Shown: positions 1 through 9,390 of the stretch, piece after piece | How the letters are laid out: each line of letters starts with the position of its first letter | Numbering within the stretch: position 1 is the stretch's first letter | Assembly (NCBI RefSeq): GCF_026127265.1 | Contig: NZ_WWFG01000001.1 | Location: 930,001 to 994,000 of the forward strand | Length of the DNA: 64,000 bases | Source of the DNA: Nostoc sp. KVJ3 | GTDB taxonomy: Bacteria > Cyanobacteriota > Cyanobacteriia > Cyanobacteriales > Nostocaceae | Reading direction: 5' to 3' | The notes under the pieces: model-generated | What the model was told of the DNA's origin: nothing | What the model saw: only the letters and a program-made list of their open reading frames with translations | The model's database searches: none | Made by a program: the position numbers and the translations under genes

Positions 1-377
1 CGTTGTGGATCGGGGCCAGGTACTCGTCCCTCGGTTCCGGCGTGGTGGAAGACCCCGCCCACGTCGTGGAACACCTCACTCACCTCGACACCCCGATCGA
101 CGAGTTCGGCGCGGGCTGCCTCGATGTCGTAAACGATGAGGTATAGACCCTGAACTGAACCGGGCGCGGCTAATGTAACACCACTGCCGAAGATGATTGA
201 AGCCTCCGAGCCAGGAGGGGTCAACTGCACCACTCGGAAGTCCTCATCGGTGACAAAATCGGCATCTAGCCGCCATCCCAAAGTTTTATAGAAGTCCTTG
301 GCTTGATCGACATCGGAGACGGGCAATACCACAACTTCGAGTTTCATGTTTTGACTGTTTAGGGAGTTACTACTCAT
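1..377 (-). CDS. VOC-family (glyoxalase/bleomycin-resistance fold) protein, 3' end cut by window edge
   Basis: About 125 residues are visible. After a short leader, the sequence from KLEVVVLPVSDVDQAKDFY onwards has the beta-alpha-beta layout of a vicinal-oxygen-chelate half-module, followed by WRLDADF, VQLTPPGS and the second-module segment around GVEVSEVFHD. Such proteins bind a metal or small ligand; the substrate cannot be read from the sequence. The ATG at 375-377 has a good ribosome site (AAGGAGAAC) just upstream; a second in-frame ATG lies at 345-347. The C-terminus lies outside the window. It is transcribed in the same direction as the signalling module that follows, 155 bp away. Confidence 0.8.
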   Translation of the reverse strand, partial: MSSNSLNSQNMKLEVVVLPVSDVDQAKDFYKTLGWRLDADFVTDEDFRVVQLTPPGSEASIIFGSGVTLAAPGSVQGLYLIVYDIEAARAELVDRGVEVSEVFHDVGGVFHHAGTEGRVPGPDPQ

Positions 378-532
378 TTTGTTCTCCTTTAGGTTGATGG
401 GTTTGATGTTCAGATTGGTTAGTTTTCATTACTTCTGCGATCGCAATGCGACCATCGCTCAATTCAGAACACTCAAGTTCTTTGAGCAAAAACGCAACTT
501 AATCGTTCTGCTTTGAATTGTGTGATTGAGGA

Positions 533-1102
533 TCAAAGCACTTCATTACTTGCAGCGATAATGGCTGGCATTAACTGCTCCATGTTCCAGCGAGCGCGAT
601 ACCGAATTCCATTAATAAACAAAGCTGGTGCAGTCACGACTCCACTTTGGCGACCACTTTCGATATCTTGATTGATGCGGTCAACATGGACTTGTTTGGA
701 GATATCCTGCAAAAATTTGTAAATGTCGAGACCTAAATCATTGGCATACTCAACGAGATAGCCGTTTCCCAATGCTTCTTGGTGGTTGAGCAGCATCTCG
801 TGCATCTGCCAAAACTGACCTTGCGCTCCTGCTGCTTCCGCTGCTTCAGCTGCCTTTTGTGCTTGAGGATAGATTGAATGTTCAATAAAGTGACGAAACA
901 CTACACAAATCGAATTTTTCTCAGTCAGCCCGGAATTGAAATCTTGCACAATTGCCTGAATCAACTGATGCATTTCCCGGGACTGAAGACATTGGTAATT
1001 TCCATATTCCACGAGTATGATCGGGGCATTGAGCATCCCCTGATAGCGATCGCGTTGGGAAGGTGGAACAAAAAGTTGATTAAAATTACTATCTTGATTC
1101 AT
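533..1102 (-). CDS. DsbA-like thioredoxin-fold protein, module 1 (CxxS active site)
   Basis: This 189-aa protein has a DsbA/Thioredoxin_4 fold: a first strand ending VEYGNYQC, a helical insert, and a cis-proline loop TAPALFINGIRY near residue 157. The active-site Cys is residue 38, but the second position of the CxxC is Ser41 (CLQS), so it cannot form the usual disulfide. It may work by a monothiol mechanism or as a binding or sensing protein. There is no signal peptide, so it is probably cytoplasmic. Close paralogs lie at 37381-37938 and 41875-42480, each downstream of a response regulator and kinase on the same strand. Its own promoter with a conserved upstream block is at 1197-1239. The start has GAGAAACCG ahead of the ATG. 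Confidence 0.85.
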   Translation of the reverse strand: MNQDSNFNQLFVPPSQRDRYQGMLNAPIILVEYGNYQCLQSREMHQLIQAIVQDFNSGLTEKNSICVVFRHFIEHSIYPQAQKAAEAAEAAGAQGQFWQMHEMLLNHQEALGNGYLVEYANDLGLDIYKFLQDISKQVHVDRINQDIESGRQSGVVTAPALFINGIRYRARWNMEQLMPAIIAASNEVL

Positions 1103-1196
1103 CGGTTTCTCCCCCCTGCTCCCTGCCCCCTGCCCCTTGTCCTCTTCATTGACTCCTATCTGTGATTCTTCCCGACTCCGTTATTTCTATGTCTTT

Positions 1197-1239
1197 AGCT
1201 TATGAAACTAATTCAGCTTTGTCGCCAACTCAAAGTTGA
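1197..1239 (-). promoter_or_regulatory. Module promoter 1: conserved 22-bp block plus -10
   Basis: Read on the minus strand, the block at 1239-1218 begins TCAACTTTGAGT and ends GGCGACAAA. Exactly 15 bp later comes the hexamer TAAGCT (1202-1197). The dsbA-like start codon is about 95 bp further on. The same block and spacing precede the paralogs at 37938 and 42480 and the broken gene at 13459. Taking ACGACA/GCGACA as a weak -35, the -10 spacing is 17 bp, so the upstream half looks like an activator site. Confidence 0.6.
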
Positions 1240-1320
1240 GTAATTGAAGCGATGAAACAACAGTTGCTTACTATCTCTAAAACTAACCCTCAACCGAACT
1301 TAAGTTCAGTTCTGCTTGTT

Positions 1321-1950
1321 TCACAACTTGGCGAGTCCCCGCTTCAATGCAGTAATCACCGCTTGAGTGCGATCGCTCACGCCTAATTTGCTCAGAATTC
1401 GGTTGATGTGAAATTTGACAGTACTTTCAGTAATATTCAAAGCCGCAGCAATATCATGATTACTCAAGCCAAGCACCATCTGACGAACAACCTCTTGTTC
1501 TCGATCGCTCAACTCTGGAATGTTCATCCGTTCCACCAGTTTGGCAGCGACTTCGGAAGGAATATATTGTTGTCCTCTATGAACAATATGAATCGCATTC
1601 AGGAGTGCATCCGGTTCAGCGTCCTTCAGCAGATAACCTTTGGCTCCGGCGCGTAATGCTCGATAAATATCTTCGTCCCCGTCATAAGTGGTCAGTACAA
1701 TCATCCGGGCATGGGCGAATTCAGCGCAGATGGCGACGATCGCATCAACGCCGCTTACCTGGGGCATCCGCAAGTCGATTAAGGTGACATCAGGCTGGAG
1801 TTGTTTATATTGAGCGATCGCTTCCTGCCCGTTACCCCCTTGACCTACTACCGTCATATCCGGCTCATTCTCAATCATTGCAGCCAGTCCTTGCCGGACA
1901 ATCGAGTGATCGTCAACAATCAAAACGCGGATTGCTGTAGACTGACTCAT
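1321..1950 (-). CDS. NarL/LuxR-family response regulator, module 1
   Basis: This 209-aa protein has an N-terminal receiver domain (IRVLIVDDHSIVRQGL; acidic pocket DD, phospho-acceptor Asp in LIDLRMP, then the conserved LTTYDGDED and LLKD segments). Its C-terminal LuxR helix-turn-helix starts at LSDREQEVVRQM and contains STVKFHINRILSKLGVSDR. Its ATG overlaps the stop of the upstream kinase gene by 4 nt (ATGA), so the two are probably translationally coupled and form a kinase-regulator pair. By family, phosphorylation promotes dimerisation and DNA binding. The shared promoter block ahead of the dsbA-like genes is a natural candidate target, but that is inference. Confidence 0.93.
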   Translation of the reverse strand: MSQSTAIRVLIVDDHSIVRQGLAAMIENEPDMTVVGQGGNGQEAIAQYKQLQPDVTLIDLRMPQVSGVDAIVAICAEFAHARMIVLTTYDGDEDIYRALRAGAKGYLLKDAEPDALLNAIHIVHRGQQYIPSEVAAKLVERMNIPELSDREQEVVRQMVLGLSNHDIAAALNITESTVKFHINRILSKLGVSDRTQAVITALKRGLAKL

Positions 1951-4900
1951 ACTGATGCCTCCCGATGTACGGATACGATCGTTTCTGTTCCCTGCCCCAG
2001 TCGGCTCTCAATCGAGAGTTGTGCCCCAATGCGTTCCGTTCGTTCGGTAATCCCCAGTAAGCCAAACCCCCGATTTAGAATTGTATGGTTGGCTTCAAAT
2101 CCTTGTCCATTGTCTTTAATTCGTAAGAAGAATTGCGTTGGTTCATAAATTAATTCAATCCGAATTTCCTTTGCATTCGCATACCTAATTGAATTCGTAA
2201 ATGCTTCCTGTGCAATTCTTAGAAGATTATTTTCTGTTTCCGGGGGTAACGTATAGGCCGTGCCAATAATATCACAAATCAGGCTGGTTTCGGTTGAAGA
2301 TTGCATGGTAGCTACAAATCGTTGCAGTGCCGTCCACAGATTGCCATCTTCTAGGGATTGGGGACGCAGTGCTGCAACAGAGCGTCGAGCTTCTGCCAGC
2401 CCAGTGCGGGCCAAATCTCGCACGATATTAATGTGTGTTTGAATTGCTTGGGGGTTGGTTGCCACTAAGCGAGACACGGTTCCCATGTGAACCAGAATCC
2501 CCGTAAAGGCTTGCGCGAGAGTGTCATGAATTTCGCGTGCCATGCGGTTGCGTTCCTCTAAAATTGAGGCTTCTTCGGCACGTTTGCGATCGCTGATATC
2601 TGTAATCAGACCATAGTATCCTTTCACTTGACCATTGTCATCGAAATCGGGGATGAAGGAATTACTGACATATTTCTTGCCATACACACAGGGCATTTCT
2701 GTCTCATAGGTTGTGATTTGCCCTGCCAGCGCTTGATTGATATACGGTTGTACAACTTGATAAGCCGCCTCACCCAAGTTTTCGCAAATATGCTTCCCCA
2801 GAATCTCACCTCGACTACGGTGAAACCATTCCTCGTATGTGCGGTTGACAAACCGATAGCGCTGGTCGGCATCTACATAGATGATACAAACAGGTAGAGC
2901 GTCCGTAATCACTCGTAATTCCTGTTCTCGTAAGCGAAGCTCATCGTAGACATCGCGCAGTTCTGCTTGGCTTTGCTGTAAAGCTGCCGTCCTTTCAGTT
3001 ACCTGTTGCTCTAAGGTGCGGTTGTAATCCGCTAGCAGTTGCTCTGCTTGTTTGCGCTTAGTGATATCTCGTGTCACCTCCAAGAGCGCAATGACCGTTT
3101 GGTTCTCATTTCGCAAGGGGACAGTGTGGGTTTCCAACCAGCGATGCGTTCCCTTCAGTCCAACCATTTCAAACTCTAGCACCCCAGACTCGCCCTGAAA
3201 GACACGTTCTGTCAGGGCTTGCCGTGCGGCACGGTGCTCCTCAACCACAAGCGGATAAATTGATTTTCCCTGCACCTGTTCGAGAGAATCTGCCTCAATT
3301 ATGGCGAGTCCTGCCGGATTCATGTCCAAAAGTGTACCATCAGCCGCCACGAGCTTCACACACTCTGGTTCGGACTGTACAATCGTTCTCAGCAGAGTCT
3401 CACTCTTCGCCAGTTCTGCTTCGGCACGTTTTCGCTCGGTGATGTCTTGAAAGGTGACGAGCGCATAAACCACATTGCCCTGTTCGTCAAATACTGGAGT
3501 TCCCCATGCCTCAACTGGAATGGTTGCGTTATTTTGATGAATTTCTACGTCGTCAACTCTGGTGCGTTCGCCGCTCAATGCCCGGATGATTGGCAGTTGC
3601 TCAGTTGGATATATCTGCTCCGTTCCTGCCACATAAAGTTGATAAACCTCTGCAATTTGCTCCGGTGCTAACAAAGGATCGATCTCTTTGCCCATTAACT
3701 GAATTCCCCGTTGATTGGCGTAGTATGGGCGACCAGTCGCATCCACTATTCCAATTCCTACCGGAACCGCTTCTAGAAATTGAGCCATCTGACTTTCGCT
3801 AGTGCGTAGCTTTGAATAGAGTTTGGCATTTTCGATCGCAATGGCTGCCTGAGTAGATAGTAGATTTAGAAGTTGCGATCGCTCTGCTGTAAATGCTCCA
3901 GTTACTAATCGATTTTCCAGATACAGCACACCAACAAGTTTACTTTGATTCAACAACGGCAAACAAAGAAGTGATTTCGTTTGGTTCTGCTGAATATATG
4001 GCTCATTAATGAAATTTCCTTCACGAGTTGCATCATTTAAGATCACAGATTCATGAGTCCGAATCACATAATGAATGATGGATTCGGGTAAGCGATTTAC
4101 CATTGAAATCGATTGCAATACTTGTGTAGCACAAAGATTCGCATTACCATTGAGTTCACAAGCAGCTTCAATCGCCCATTCTCCTACGTTTTCTAAAATC
4201 AAGCATCCAGTTTGTGCCCCGGCATTCTCAATTAATATCTGCATCAAAGAATTGAGTAACTGATCTAGTTCAATTTTACGAGAGATGGCTTGGGATGCTC
4301 TGATCGCTGTTGCTAAATCGAAAGCAATAGATGAGGTGTTAGAAGTAGTTCCGGCAATGGTGTGAACTGGTGTGGGAGACACATTCAGCGACTGAGGAAA
4401 AAACTGTGGATAGCGAGTCTCTAAATCTTTGGCTTTTGCGGTTGCTCCCCACCGCTCATAGCAGTAATGGGCTTCCTTCATATAAAGTTGAGCAAACCTT
4501 TCTCGACCACGAGCCAAGTAATGTTTGGCAGCTAACTCATAGCCTAAAGCTTCTTCTTGAAGGTACTCGTTTTCTTTAGCACCAAAAATTGCTTGTTCGT
4601 AAAACTCCTCTGCCTCAAAAAACTGACCGAAAACTCGTGCTTTCTCTGCCTCAACTAACTGAAACTTATGCAAAAAATTCATGGGGGCGTGGTGTGCCCA
4701 TTTCTGCATTTTTTCCTGGTTGGCGTTAACGCGATTCAACCAAGCGGCTTTTTCAGAGTTTGAACCATCCGCCAACAAGCTCAGAAATATTAGAGACTCA
4801 TAGAAATGAAATAGAGGTACAGAGATTATTGCTGTGGCTGCACCTAAATACTGTTCTGCCAAAGTAGCCGTTTTTGCAGCTTGCTTATACTCCCCGAACA

Positions 4901-7900
4901 GATAGCATAAAATCAGCTTATTTAAGTAAAAGTAGTGAATGCTAGTTCCATCCTTGACAGCGATCGCCCGTGATATTGCTTGCTCTTCGTCATAGATACA
5001 ACCCACTAAGCGACTTGGATTTTCAGATTGACCTCGCAGGTTAAGGATCGTTTGCTGCAACATTGCCAGCCAAGTGGAAGCAGTCTCTCGTCTAATTTGA
5101 TTGGTGGCTTGCCGATAAATCGCTGTTTGTTGTTCCAGTTCTGTCAGTTCTTGTCCGGCAAAAAAGGGGTAATAACATAGGCTGAATGCACAATAACTCG
5201 CAAATTCAAACTCTCCACTTTCTATACCGCTTTGATAAGCCTCAGCTAAGATAGGGAACGTCTCTTTAAGATGGTCTTTCCAGTGAATTATATGAAAATT
5301 CACCATCAGCAATACTTTGCAGTTACCTTTCTTATTACTTAATTTTTTCGCTAAATTTAAGGATAGTTTGCCAAATCGATAGCCCAGTTCAAGGTCTTGT
5401 ACAACTCCACATAGCATCATGCCATAAGCAGCATAACCGAGAAGCGACCAGATGGCGTTTCCATTGGCGATCGATAAATTCACCATCTTGCACACAATCA
5501 GCACCATCAAAGCGGGTGACACATTAAAAGCCGCACCCACTGTGCTTACTAAAATGTGGATTGCTGCCAGTGGCACAGGTTCAGTCATCTCTGGCAGATC
5601 AATCAAATCTTCGATTTCCCGCCCAGCCAATTGTGAAGCGGTTTCCTCTAATGCTGCTTGAACGTCTAACTGACTTGGAGCTTCTACTAAACTAATTCCC
5701 AAGAGTTGCAGCACTTCCAAGCCATGTTTAAGGGCTTCTTTAGGGTCGCCCCGTGACAGCCATGCTTGAATTCTGCTATCGTAAGCTTTCACTTTATCGA
5801 GCGCCGTCCTCGCACAGTTAAGCACTTCTTCTACAAGCCGCTCCATTTCGTCAAAGTGACCACTGAGGTATGCTGCCTCTGCTGCCTCTGAATGCAACAC
5901 CAAAGTTAGGTCATACTCACGCTGCCAACTTTCCACATTAAGGAGTTTAAGCCCTGCATTGAAATACTTGAAAGCCGCTTCATAAGCCGTCGCTGCCAAC
6001 GCTTTCTGACCTGCTTGCCAATTCAGTTTGGCAATCTCATTCCGTTCAGATTGCTCACTAATTAACTCGGTTCCATAATTCAGTTGGTCAACAATTTCAA
6101 ACAACCGCTCTGCTAGCTGCTGTGGCGAAGTCTTTTCGAGTAAATTGCGACCGATTTGCAGATGTACTCCAAGTTTTTGCGACTCATCGATTAAGGTGTA
6201 TGCTGCTTGCTGTACGCGATCGTGCAAAAACTTATATTCTTGAACTAATAGGTTTTCGTCTAATTCAGATATAGGTTGAATTAATCCAGCTTGAATGGCT
6301 ACTAGTAAATCTAGAGAGATTGCTTTAGGAGATTGTTCGCAAACGATCGCTAACGTATTTAAATTAAATTCAGCACCGATACAGGCTGCTAACTGGAGAA
6401 TTTGCTGTGTTTCTTCTGGTAATTTATTTAACTGGATCAGTAGCAACTCCACCACATTATCGGTAATATCCTGGGCTTGAATATCAGCAATGTTCCATTC
6501 CCAGCATAAGTGTTGTGCATCAAAGGTCAGTAGATTTTCGCTATGCAGCATTCTTAAAAATTCACCGACAAAGAACGGATTGCCCTCAGTTTTACGCAAA
6601 ACTAACTCAGCTAAGGGACGAACGATGTCTGCATTCTGATGTAGCGTCTCGGCAATCAACTGATTCAACGGACCCAGCGTTAATGGTGCTAAGATGATTT
6701 CCTGAAGCACTGCCCCTTGTTTTCGCAGTCTTTCTAGCGTTAACATCAACGGATGAGTTGGATTTACCTCATTATCTCGATAGGCTCCAATTAAAAATAG
6801 GAATTGGGTTTGTTCATCAAGCAACATCAGCTCGATTAACTTCAGCGTTGCTGAGTCTATCCATTGCAAATCATCTAAAAAGATCACAAGCGGGTGTGAC
6901 TCTGAACAAAACACCCGCACAAATTTCTGAAAAATTAAATTGAAGCGATTTTGAGCTTCCGTTGCTCCAACTTCCGCTACGGACGGCTGCTTGCCGATAA
7001 TTAATTCAACTTCCGGGATGATATCAATGATAATTTGTCCGTTGGTTCCCAAAGCCGTTAGCAAGCGCGATCGCCATTGTTGAAGTTGCTCGTCTGGTTC
7101 ACCGAGCAATTGTTGTACCAATTTTTGCAGGGCATTTGCGATCGCACTGTAAGGAATATTGCGCTGAAATTGATCGAATTTACCCCAAATAAAATAGCCG
7201 CGCTTTGCGGTGATTGGTTTATAAAGTTCCTGCACTAATGCTGATTTCCCAATTCCCGCATAGCCAGAAACCAGCATCATTTCGACTTTGAAGATTTGAT
7301 TGTCTGTTAGTTTCTGTTCTGAAGTTTGTTGTACAAGATTTTCTGAAGCAACGCGACTCTCCTTCCCTGCGGGAGACTGCGCCAACGGACACGCTACGCG
7401 AACAAAAGCCGCTAGTAACATTGCAACTTCCTGATCTCGTCCATAAAGTTTTTGGGGAATTTGAAACTGATTCCAAACATCTAATAGACCCAGTTGAATG
7501 CTATTAATTTGCCCGATTTTTTTTAATTGGTCAGCACAAATTTCTAAATCTGCTTTGATACCCCAAGAACTCTGATAGCGATCCTCCGCATTCTTTGCCA
7601 TTAGTTTCAAAACGATATCTGAAACTGCTTTGGGAATCGTTGCCTTCAGTTCATGAGGCGGAACAGGTGATTTGGCAAGATGACAATGGACAAGTTCAAG
7701 AATATCTGTTGTGGCAAACGGTAACTGTCCAGTGAGCAGTTCATAAAACGTTACGCCAAGGGAGTAAAAATCAGTACGATAATCAAGCAAACGGTTCATG
7801 CGTCCGGTTTGCTCTGGAGATAAGTATGCAAGAGTGCCTTCTAGAACATGAGGATTTTTGAACGTTGGATTGGTGCGGTTAAATCGAGTAGCAATTCCGA

Positions 7901-8354
7901 AATCAATAAATTTAACGACCCCAGTATCTAGATTGAAGACAATATTGCTAGGGCTGATATCTTTATGAATGACACCAGCAGCATGAATTCTGCCCAGAAT
8001 ACCTGTGAGTTTAATGGCAAGGGATAGAAAAGCTGATAAGGGCATAGGGCAGAAATCTGGACGCTGCTGTATCCATCTCTCCAGAGACTCTCCACCGAAA
8101 TCTTCTAAAAGAATAACGAGTGTGCGCTGATATTCCTGCTGACTATATGCCTCGATCGCGCCTTCTAAGTTAAGCGATCGCGTAATTTCATATTCCTGCC
8201 TGTAGCGGGTGAGTTCTGATGCTGTAGGATAGTCCTGTTTGAGAATTTTAAGAATAACAGGCGTGCGATCTGACAGCTTGATGCCACGATACACCACATA
8301 ATTATTGCTGGAGTATATCTGAGCATCAACCGCAACGTCAGGTAGCGTAATCAT
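1947..8354 (-). CDS. Giant Ser/Thr kinase - ATPase - GAF - PAS - histidine kinase, module 1
   Basis: This 2135-aa fusion has, in order: a Ser/Thr protein-kinase domain (residues 1-275; HKDISPSN catalytic loop, IDFGIA, APE-like SPEQ); a STAND/AAA-type ATPase (Walker A GYAGIGKS near 365, Walker B IFLDD near 490); a long helical repeat region; a GAF domain (about 1360-1515); three PAS domains (about 1520-1640, 1650-1760, 1810-1920); a HisKA_3 dimerisation domain with phospho-acceptor His1943 in REIHDTLAQ; and a HATPase_c domain. No membrane segment is evident, so it is probably cytoplasmic. I chose the ATG at 8352-8354 because AAGGTGAT precedes it and the paralog begins the same way; an upstream in-frame start at 8396 is weaker. 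It is 1947-1950 coupled to the regulator. It is highly similar to the kinase at 45702-52682. Confidence 0.93.
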   Translation of the reverse strand: MITLPDVAVDAQIYSSNNYVVYRGIKLSDRTPVILKILKQDYPTASELTRYRQEYEITRSLNLEGAIEAYSQQEYQRTLVILLEDFGGESLERWIQQRPDFCPMPLSAFLSLAIKLTGILGRIHAAGVIHKDISPSNIVFNLDTGVVKFIDFGIATRFNRTNPTFKNPHVLEGTLAYLSPEQTGRMNRLLDYRTDFYSLGVTFYELLTGQLPFATTDILELVHCHLAKSPVPPHELKATIPKAVSDIVLKLMAKNAEDRYQSSWGIKADLEICADQLKKIGQINSIQLGLLDVWNQFQIPQKLYGRDQEVAMLLAAFVRVACPLAQSPAGKESRVASENLVQQTSEQKLTDNQIFKVEMMLVSGYAGIGKSALVQELYKPITAKRGYFIWGKFDQFQRNIPYSAIANALQKLVQQLLGEPDEQLQQWRSRLLTALGTNGQIIIDIIPEVELIIGKQPSVAEVGATEAQNRFNLIFQKFVRVFCSESHPLVIFLDDLQWIDSATLKLIELMLLDEQTQFLFLIGAYRDNEVNPTHPLMLTLERLRKQGAVLQEIILAPLTLGPLNQLIAETLHQNADIVRPLAELVLRKTEGNPFFVGEFLRMLHSENLLTFDAQHLCWEWNIADIQAQDITDNVVELLLIQLNKLPEETQQILQLAACIGAEFNLNTLAIVCEQSPKAISLDLLVAIQAGLIQPISELDENLLVQEYKFLHDRVQQAAYTLIDESQKLGVHLQIGRNLLEKTSPQQLAERLFEIVDQLNYGTELISEQSERNEIAKLNWQAGQKALAATAYEAAFKYFNAGLKLLNVESWQREYDLTLVLHSEAAEAAYLSGHFDEMERLVEEVLNCARTALDKVKAYDSRIQAWLSRGDPKEALKHGLEVLQLLGISLVEAPSQLDVQAALEETASQLAGREIEDLIDLPEMTEPVPLAAIHILVSTVGAAFNVSPALMVLIVCKMVNLSIANGNAIWSLLGYAAYGMMLCGVVQDLELGYRFGKLSLNLAKKLSNKKGNCKVLLMVNFHIIHWKDHLKETFPILAEAYQSGIESGEFEFASYCAFSLCYYPFFAGQELTELEQQTAIYRQATNQIRRETASTWLAMLQQTILNLRGQSENPSRLVGCIYDEEQAISRAIAVKDGTSIHYFYLNKLILCYLFGEYKQAAKTATLAEQYLGAATAIISVPLFHFYESLIFLSLLADGSNSEKAAWLNRVNANQEKMQKWAHHAPMNFLHKFQLVEAEKARVFGQFFEAEEFYEQAIFGAKENEYLQEEALGYELAAKHYLARGRERFAQLYMKEAHYCYERWGATAKAKDLETRYPQFFPQSLNVSPTPVHTIAGTTSNTSSIAFDLATAIRASQAISRKIELDQLLNSLMQILIENAGAQTGCLILENVGEWAIEAACELNGNANLCATQVLQSISMVNRLPESIIHYVIRTHESVILNDATREGNFINEPYIQQNQTKSLLCLPLLNQSKLVGVLYLENRLVTGAFTAERSQLLNLLSTQAAIAIENAKLYSKLRTSESQMAQFLEAVPVGIGIVDATGRPYYANQRGIQLMGKEIDPLLAPEQIAEVYQLYVAGTEQIYPTEQLPIIRALSGERTRVDDVEIHQNNATIPVEAWGTPVFDEQGNVVYALVTFQDITERKRAEAELAKSETLLRTIVQSEPECVKLVAADGTLLDMNPAGLAIIEADSLEQVQGKSIYPLVVEEHRAARQALTERVFQGESGVLEFEMVGLKGTHRWLETHTVPLRNENQTVIALLEVTRDITKRKQAEQLLADYNRTLEQQVTERTAALQQSQAELRDVYDELRLREQELRVITDALPVCIIYVDADQRYRFVNRTYEEWFHRSRGEILGKHICENLGEAAYQVVQPYINQALAGQITTYETEMPCVYGKKYVSNSFIPDFDDNGQVKGYYGLITDISDRKRAEEASILEERNRMAREIHDTLAQAFTGILVHMGTVSRLVATNPQAIQTHINIVRDLARTGLAEARRSVAALRPQSLEDGNLWTALQRFVATMQSSTETSLICDIIGTAYTLPPETENNLLRIAQEAFTNSIRYANAKEIRIELIYEPTQFFLRIKDNGQGFEANHTILNRGFGLLGITERTERIGAQLSIESRLGQGTETIVSVHREASV
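7352..7400. repeat. Palindromic repeat copy inside kinase 1
   Basis: This GC-rich stretch contains CCCTGCGGGAGACTGCGCC and GGACACGCTACGCG. It lies in the linker between kinase and ATPase domains and is translated in frame. The paralog at 51699-51735 keeps only the shorter GGACACGCTACGCG part at the equivalent place, so the linker differs in length between the two genes. Confidence 0.6.
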
Positions 8355-8421
8355 TCTTATCACCTTGTCAAAGCATAGAAAGAACCGCAAGCCCAAATAG
8401 AATTAATGCTTATTATTCAAG

Positions 8422-8435
8422 TTCTACTTTGAGAA
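8422..8435. promoter_or_regulatory. Possible operator upstream of kinase 1 (TTCT...AGAA)
   Basis: TTCTACTTTGAGAA lies 68-81 bp upstream of the kinase start. A clearer palindrome of the same form, TTCTCATTTTGAGAA, lies 50-64 bp upstream of the paralogous kinase at 52682. This is only a pattern match between two loci. Confidence 0.3.
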
Positions 8436-8440
8436 GTCAA

Positions 8441-8465
8441 TCTATCTATCTATCTATCTATCTAT
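8441..8465. repeat. TCTA tetranucleotide microsatellite
   Basis: Six perfect tandem copies of TCTA plus one T, about 90 bp upstream of kinase gene 1. Tetranucleotide tracts of this kind are prone to slippage. Being outside the coding region, a length change would alter promoter spacing rather than frame. Confidence 0.9.
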
Positions 8466-8644
8466 TATGTATGTGCTGGGAACTCCGAATACTTGTAAAT
8501 CATGGGAGGATTTAGACACTCTTGCACGAATTGATAAGCAGCCCAGTCGAATTATCACACCATCCCTCATGAATTGCTTCCTTGACTCGTGCGATCGCTA
8601 GTCGAAAGTATTGCCATCAGGCTGAATGAGCGAGGTAAGTTTGA

Positions 8645-8803
8645 CAAATGAATTTATCGCCAAAGAAATCAGGTCGAGAGATGTTTCGTTTAAAACGATT
8701 TTGTCGCATTGCTACACGGTATGACAAAAAAGCTGATAACTATCTTGCATTGCTAACACTAGCTTCATATCATCCTGCGGCTCTAGTTTTAAACATACCC
8801 TAA
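8645..8803 (+). pseudogene. C-terminal remnant of an IS5-like transposase
   Basis: One open frame without a start reads SPKKSGREMFRLKRF, then CRIATRYDKKADNYLALLTL and stops at 8801-8803. The pattern FxRLKxFRRIATRYDK is the C-terminal signature of IS5-group DDE transposases from cyanobacteria. The N-terminal two thirds are absent. The remnant ends 9 bp before the stop of the convergent gene at 8812. The rest of 8397-8811 holds the microsatellite and possible operator described separately. Confidence 0.65.
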
Positions 8804-8811
8804 TAATTCCC

Positions 8812-9390
8812 TCACTCCAGACGAAATCCTGCATCAACTTCTATTTCTGCCTTAGCAATTGGGTCATCCTCATCATCATTAAAGAAACCATCATCTTCAG
8901 AATCTTCTTCCAAAATATTTGACCCTACTGGTTCTGCCGTAACAGGTAACGAGACAGGACTTGGCTCAGTGGCATCAAAAAAAGAAACCGAAGGAGGAAC
9001 CAAATTAGCTGAAACAGGAGTTATTCCTACTCCGTTAGTTCCAACTGTTGGTTGTAACCCAGTTGCAGCCTGCGAGAAAACTCCACTATGAGGATTAACA
9101 AGAACTACCTGGGGCAACCCCTCCATCCCAAACGTCCGTTTCATCTTAATTATCTGAACTTCCAGTTGCGCGATCGCATCATGGAGGGCTGACTGCAATT
9201 CAACACCGGATACCCCCGCAGCAGATAGCGCAAACGGTAGGTAATACGCCCGCAGCGCCTCACATACTAACTCAGTTTGCCCTCGCTTCTTCGACTGGAG
9301 ATAGCTAATTACTATACCGTCCTCCATATCTTTATTCCGCATGATACGCGCCAACTCAACCGAATCAGCTGGCTTACTCGCTCTTGCCAT
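8812..9390 (-). CDS. Hypothetical plasmid-type protein (possible ParR/MobC-like DNA-binding N-terminus)
   Basis: This 192-aa protein begins at MARASKPADSVELARI. Its N-terminal half (about 1-85) is basic and helical, with the segment KKRGQTELVCEALRAYYLPF, which resembles the short DNA-binding/adaptor proteins found beside plasmid partition or mobilisation genes. The C-terminal third is Pro/Ser-rich and ends in a very acidic tail (EEDSEDDGFFNDDEDD). I chose the ATG at 9388-9390, preceded by AGAAGAGAAG, over a start 18 codons upstream. It lies divergent from the relaxase remnant across a 0.7-kb non-coding stretch, which fits a mobilisation or partition role. No firm family assignment is possible from sequence alone. 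Confidence 0.55.
   Translation of the reverse strand: MARASKPADSVELARIMRNKDMEDGIVISYLQSKKRGQTELVCEALRAYYLPFALSAAGVSGVELQSALHDAIAQLEVQIIKMKRTFGMEGLPQVVLVNPHSGVFSQAATGLQPTVGTNGVGITPVSANLVPPSVSFFDATEPSPVSLPVTAEPVGSNILEEDSEDDGFFNDDEDDPIAKAEIEVDAGFRLE

Noticed and set aside
878..1165. Plus-strand open frame antisense to the dsbA-like gene 1
   Set aside because: It overlaps a well-supported gene, has no ribosome site and its sequence has no protein-like pattern.
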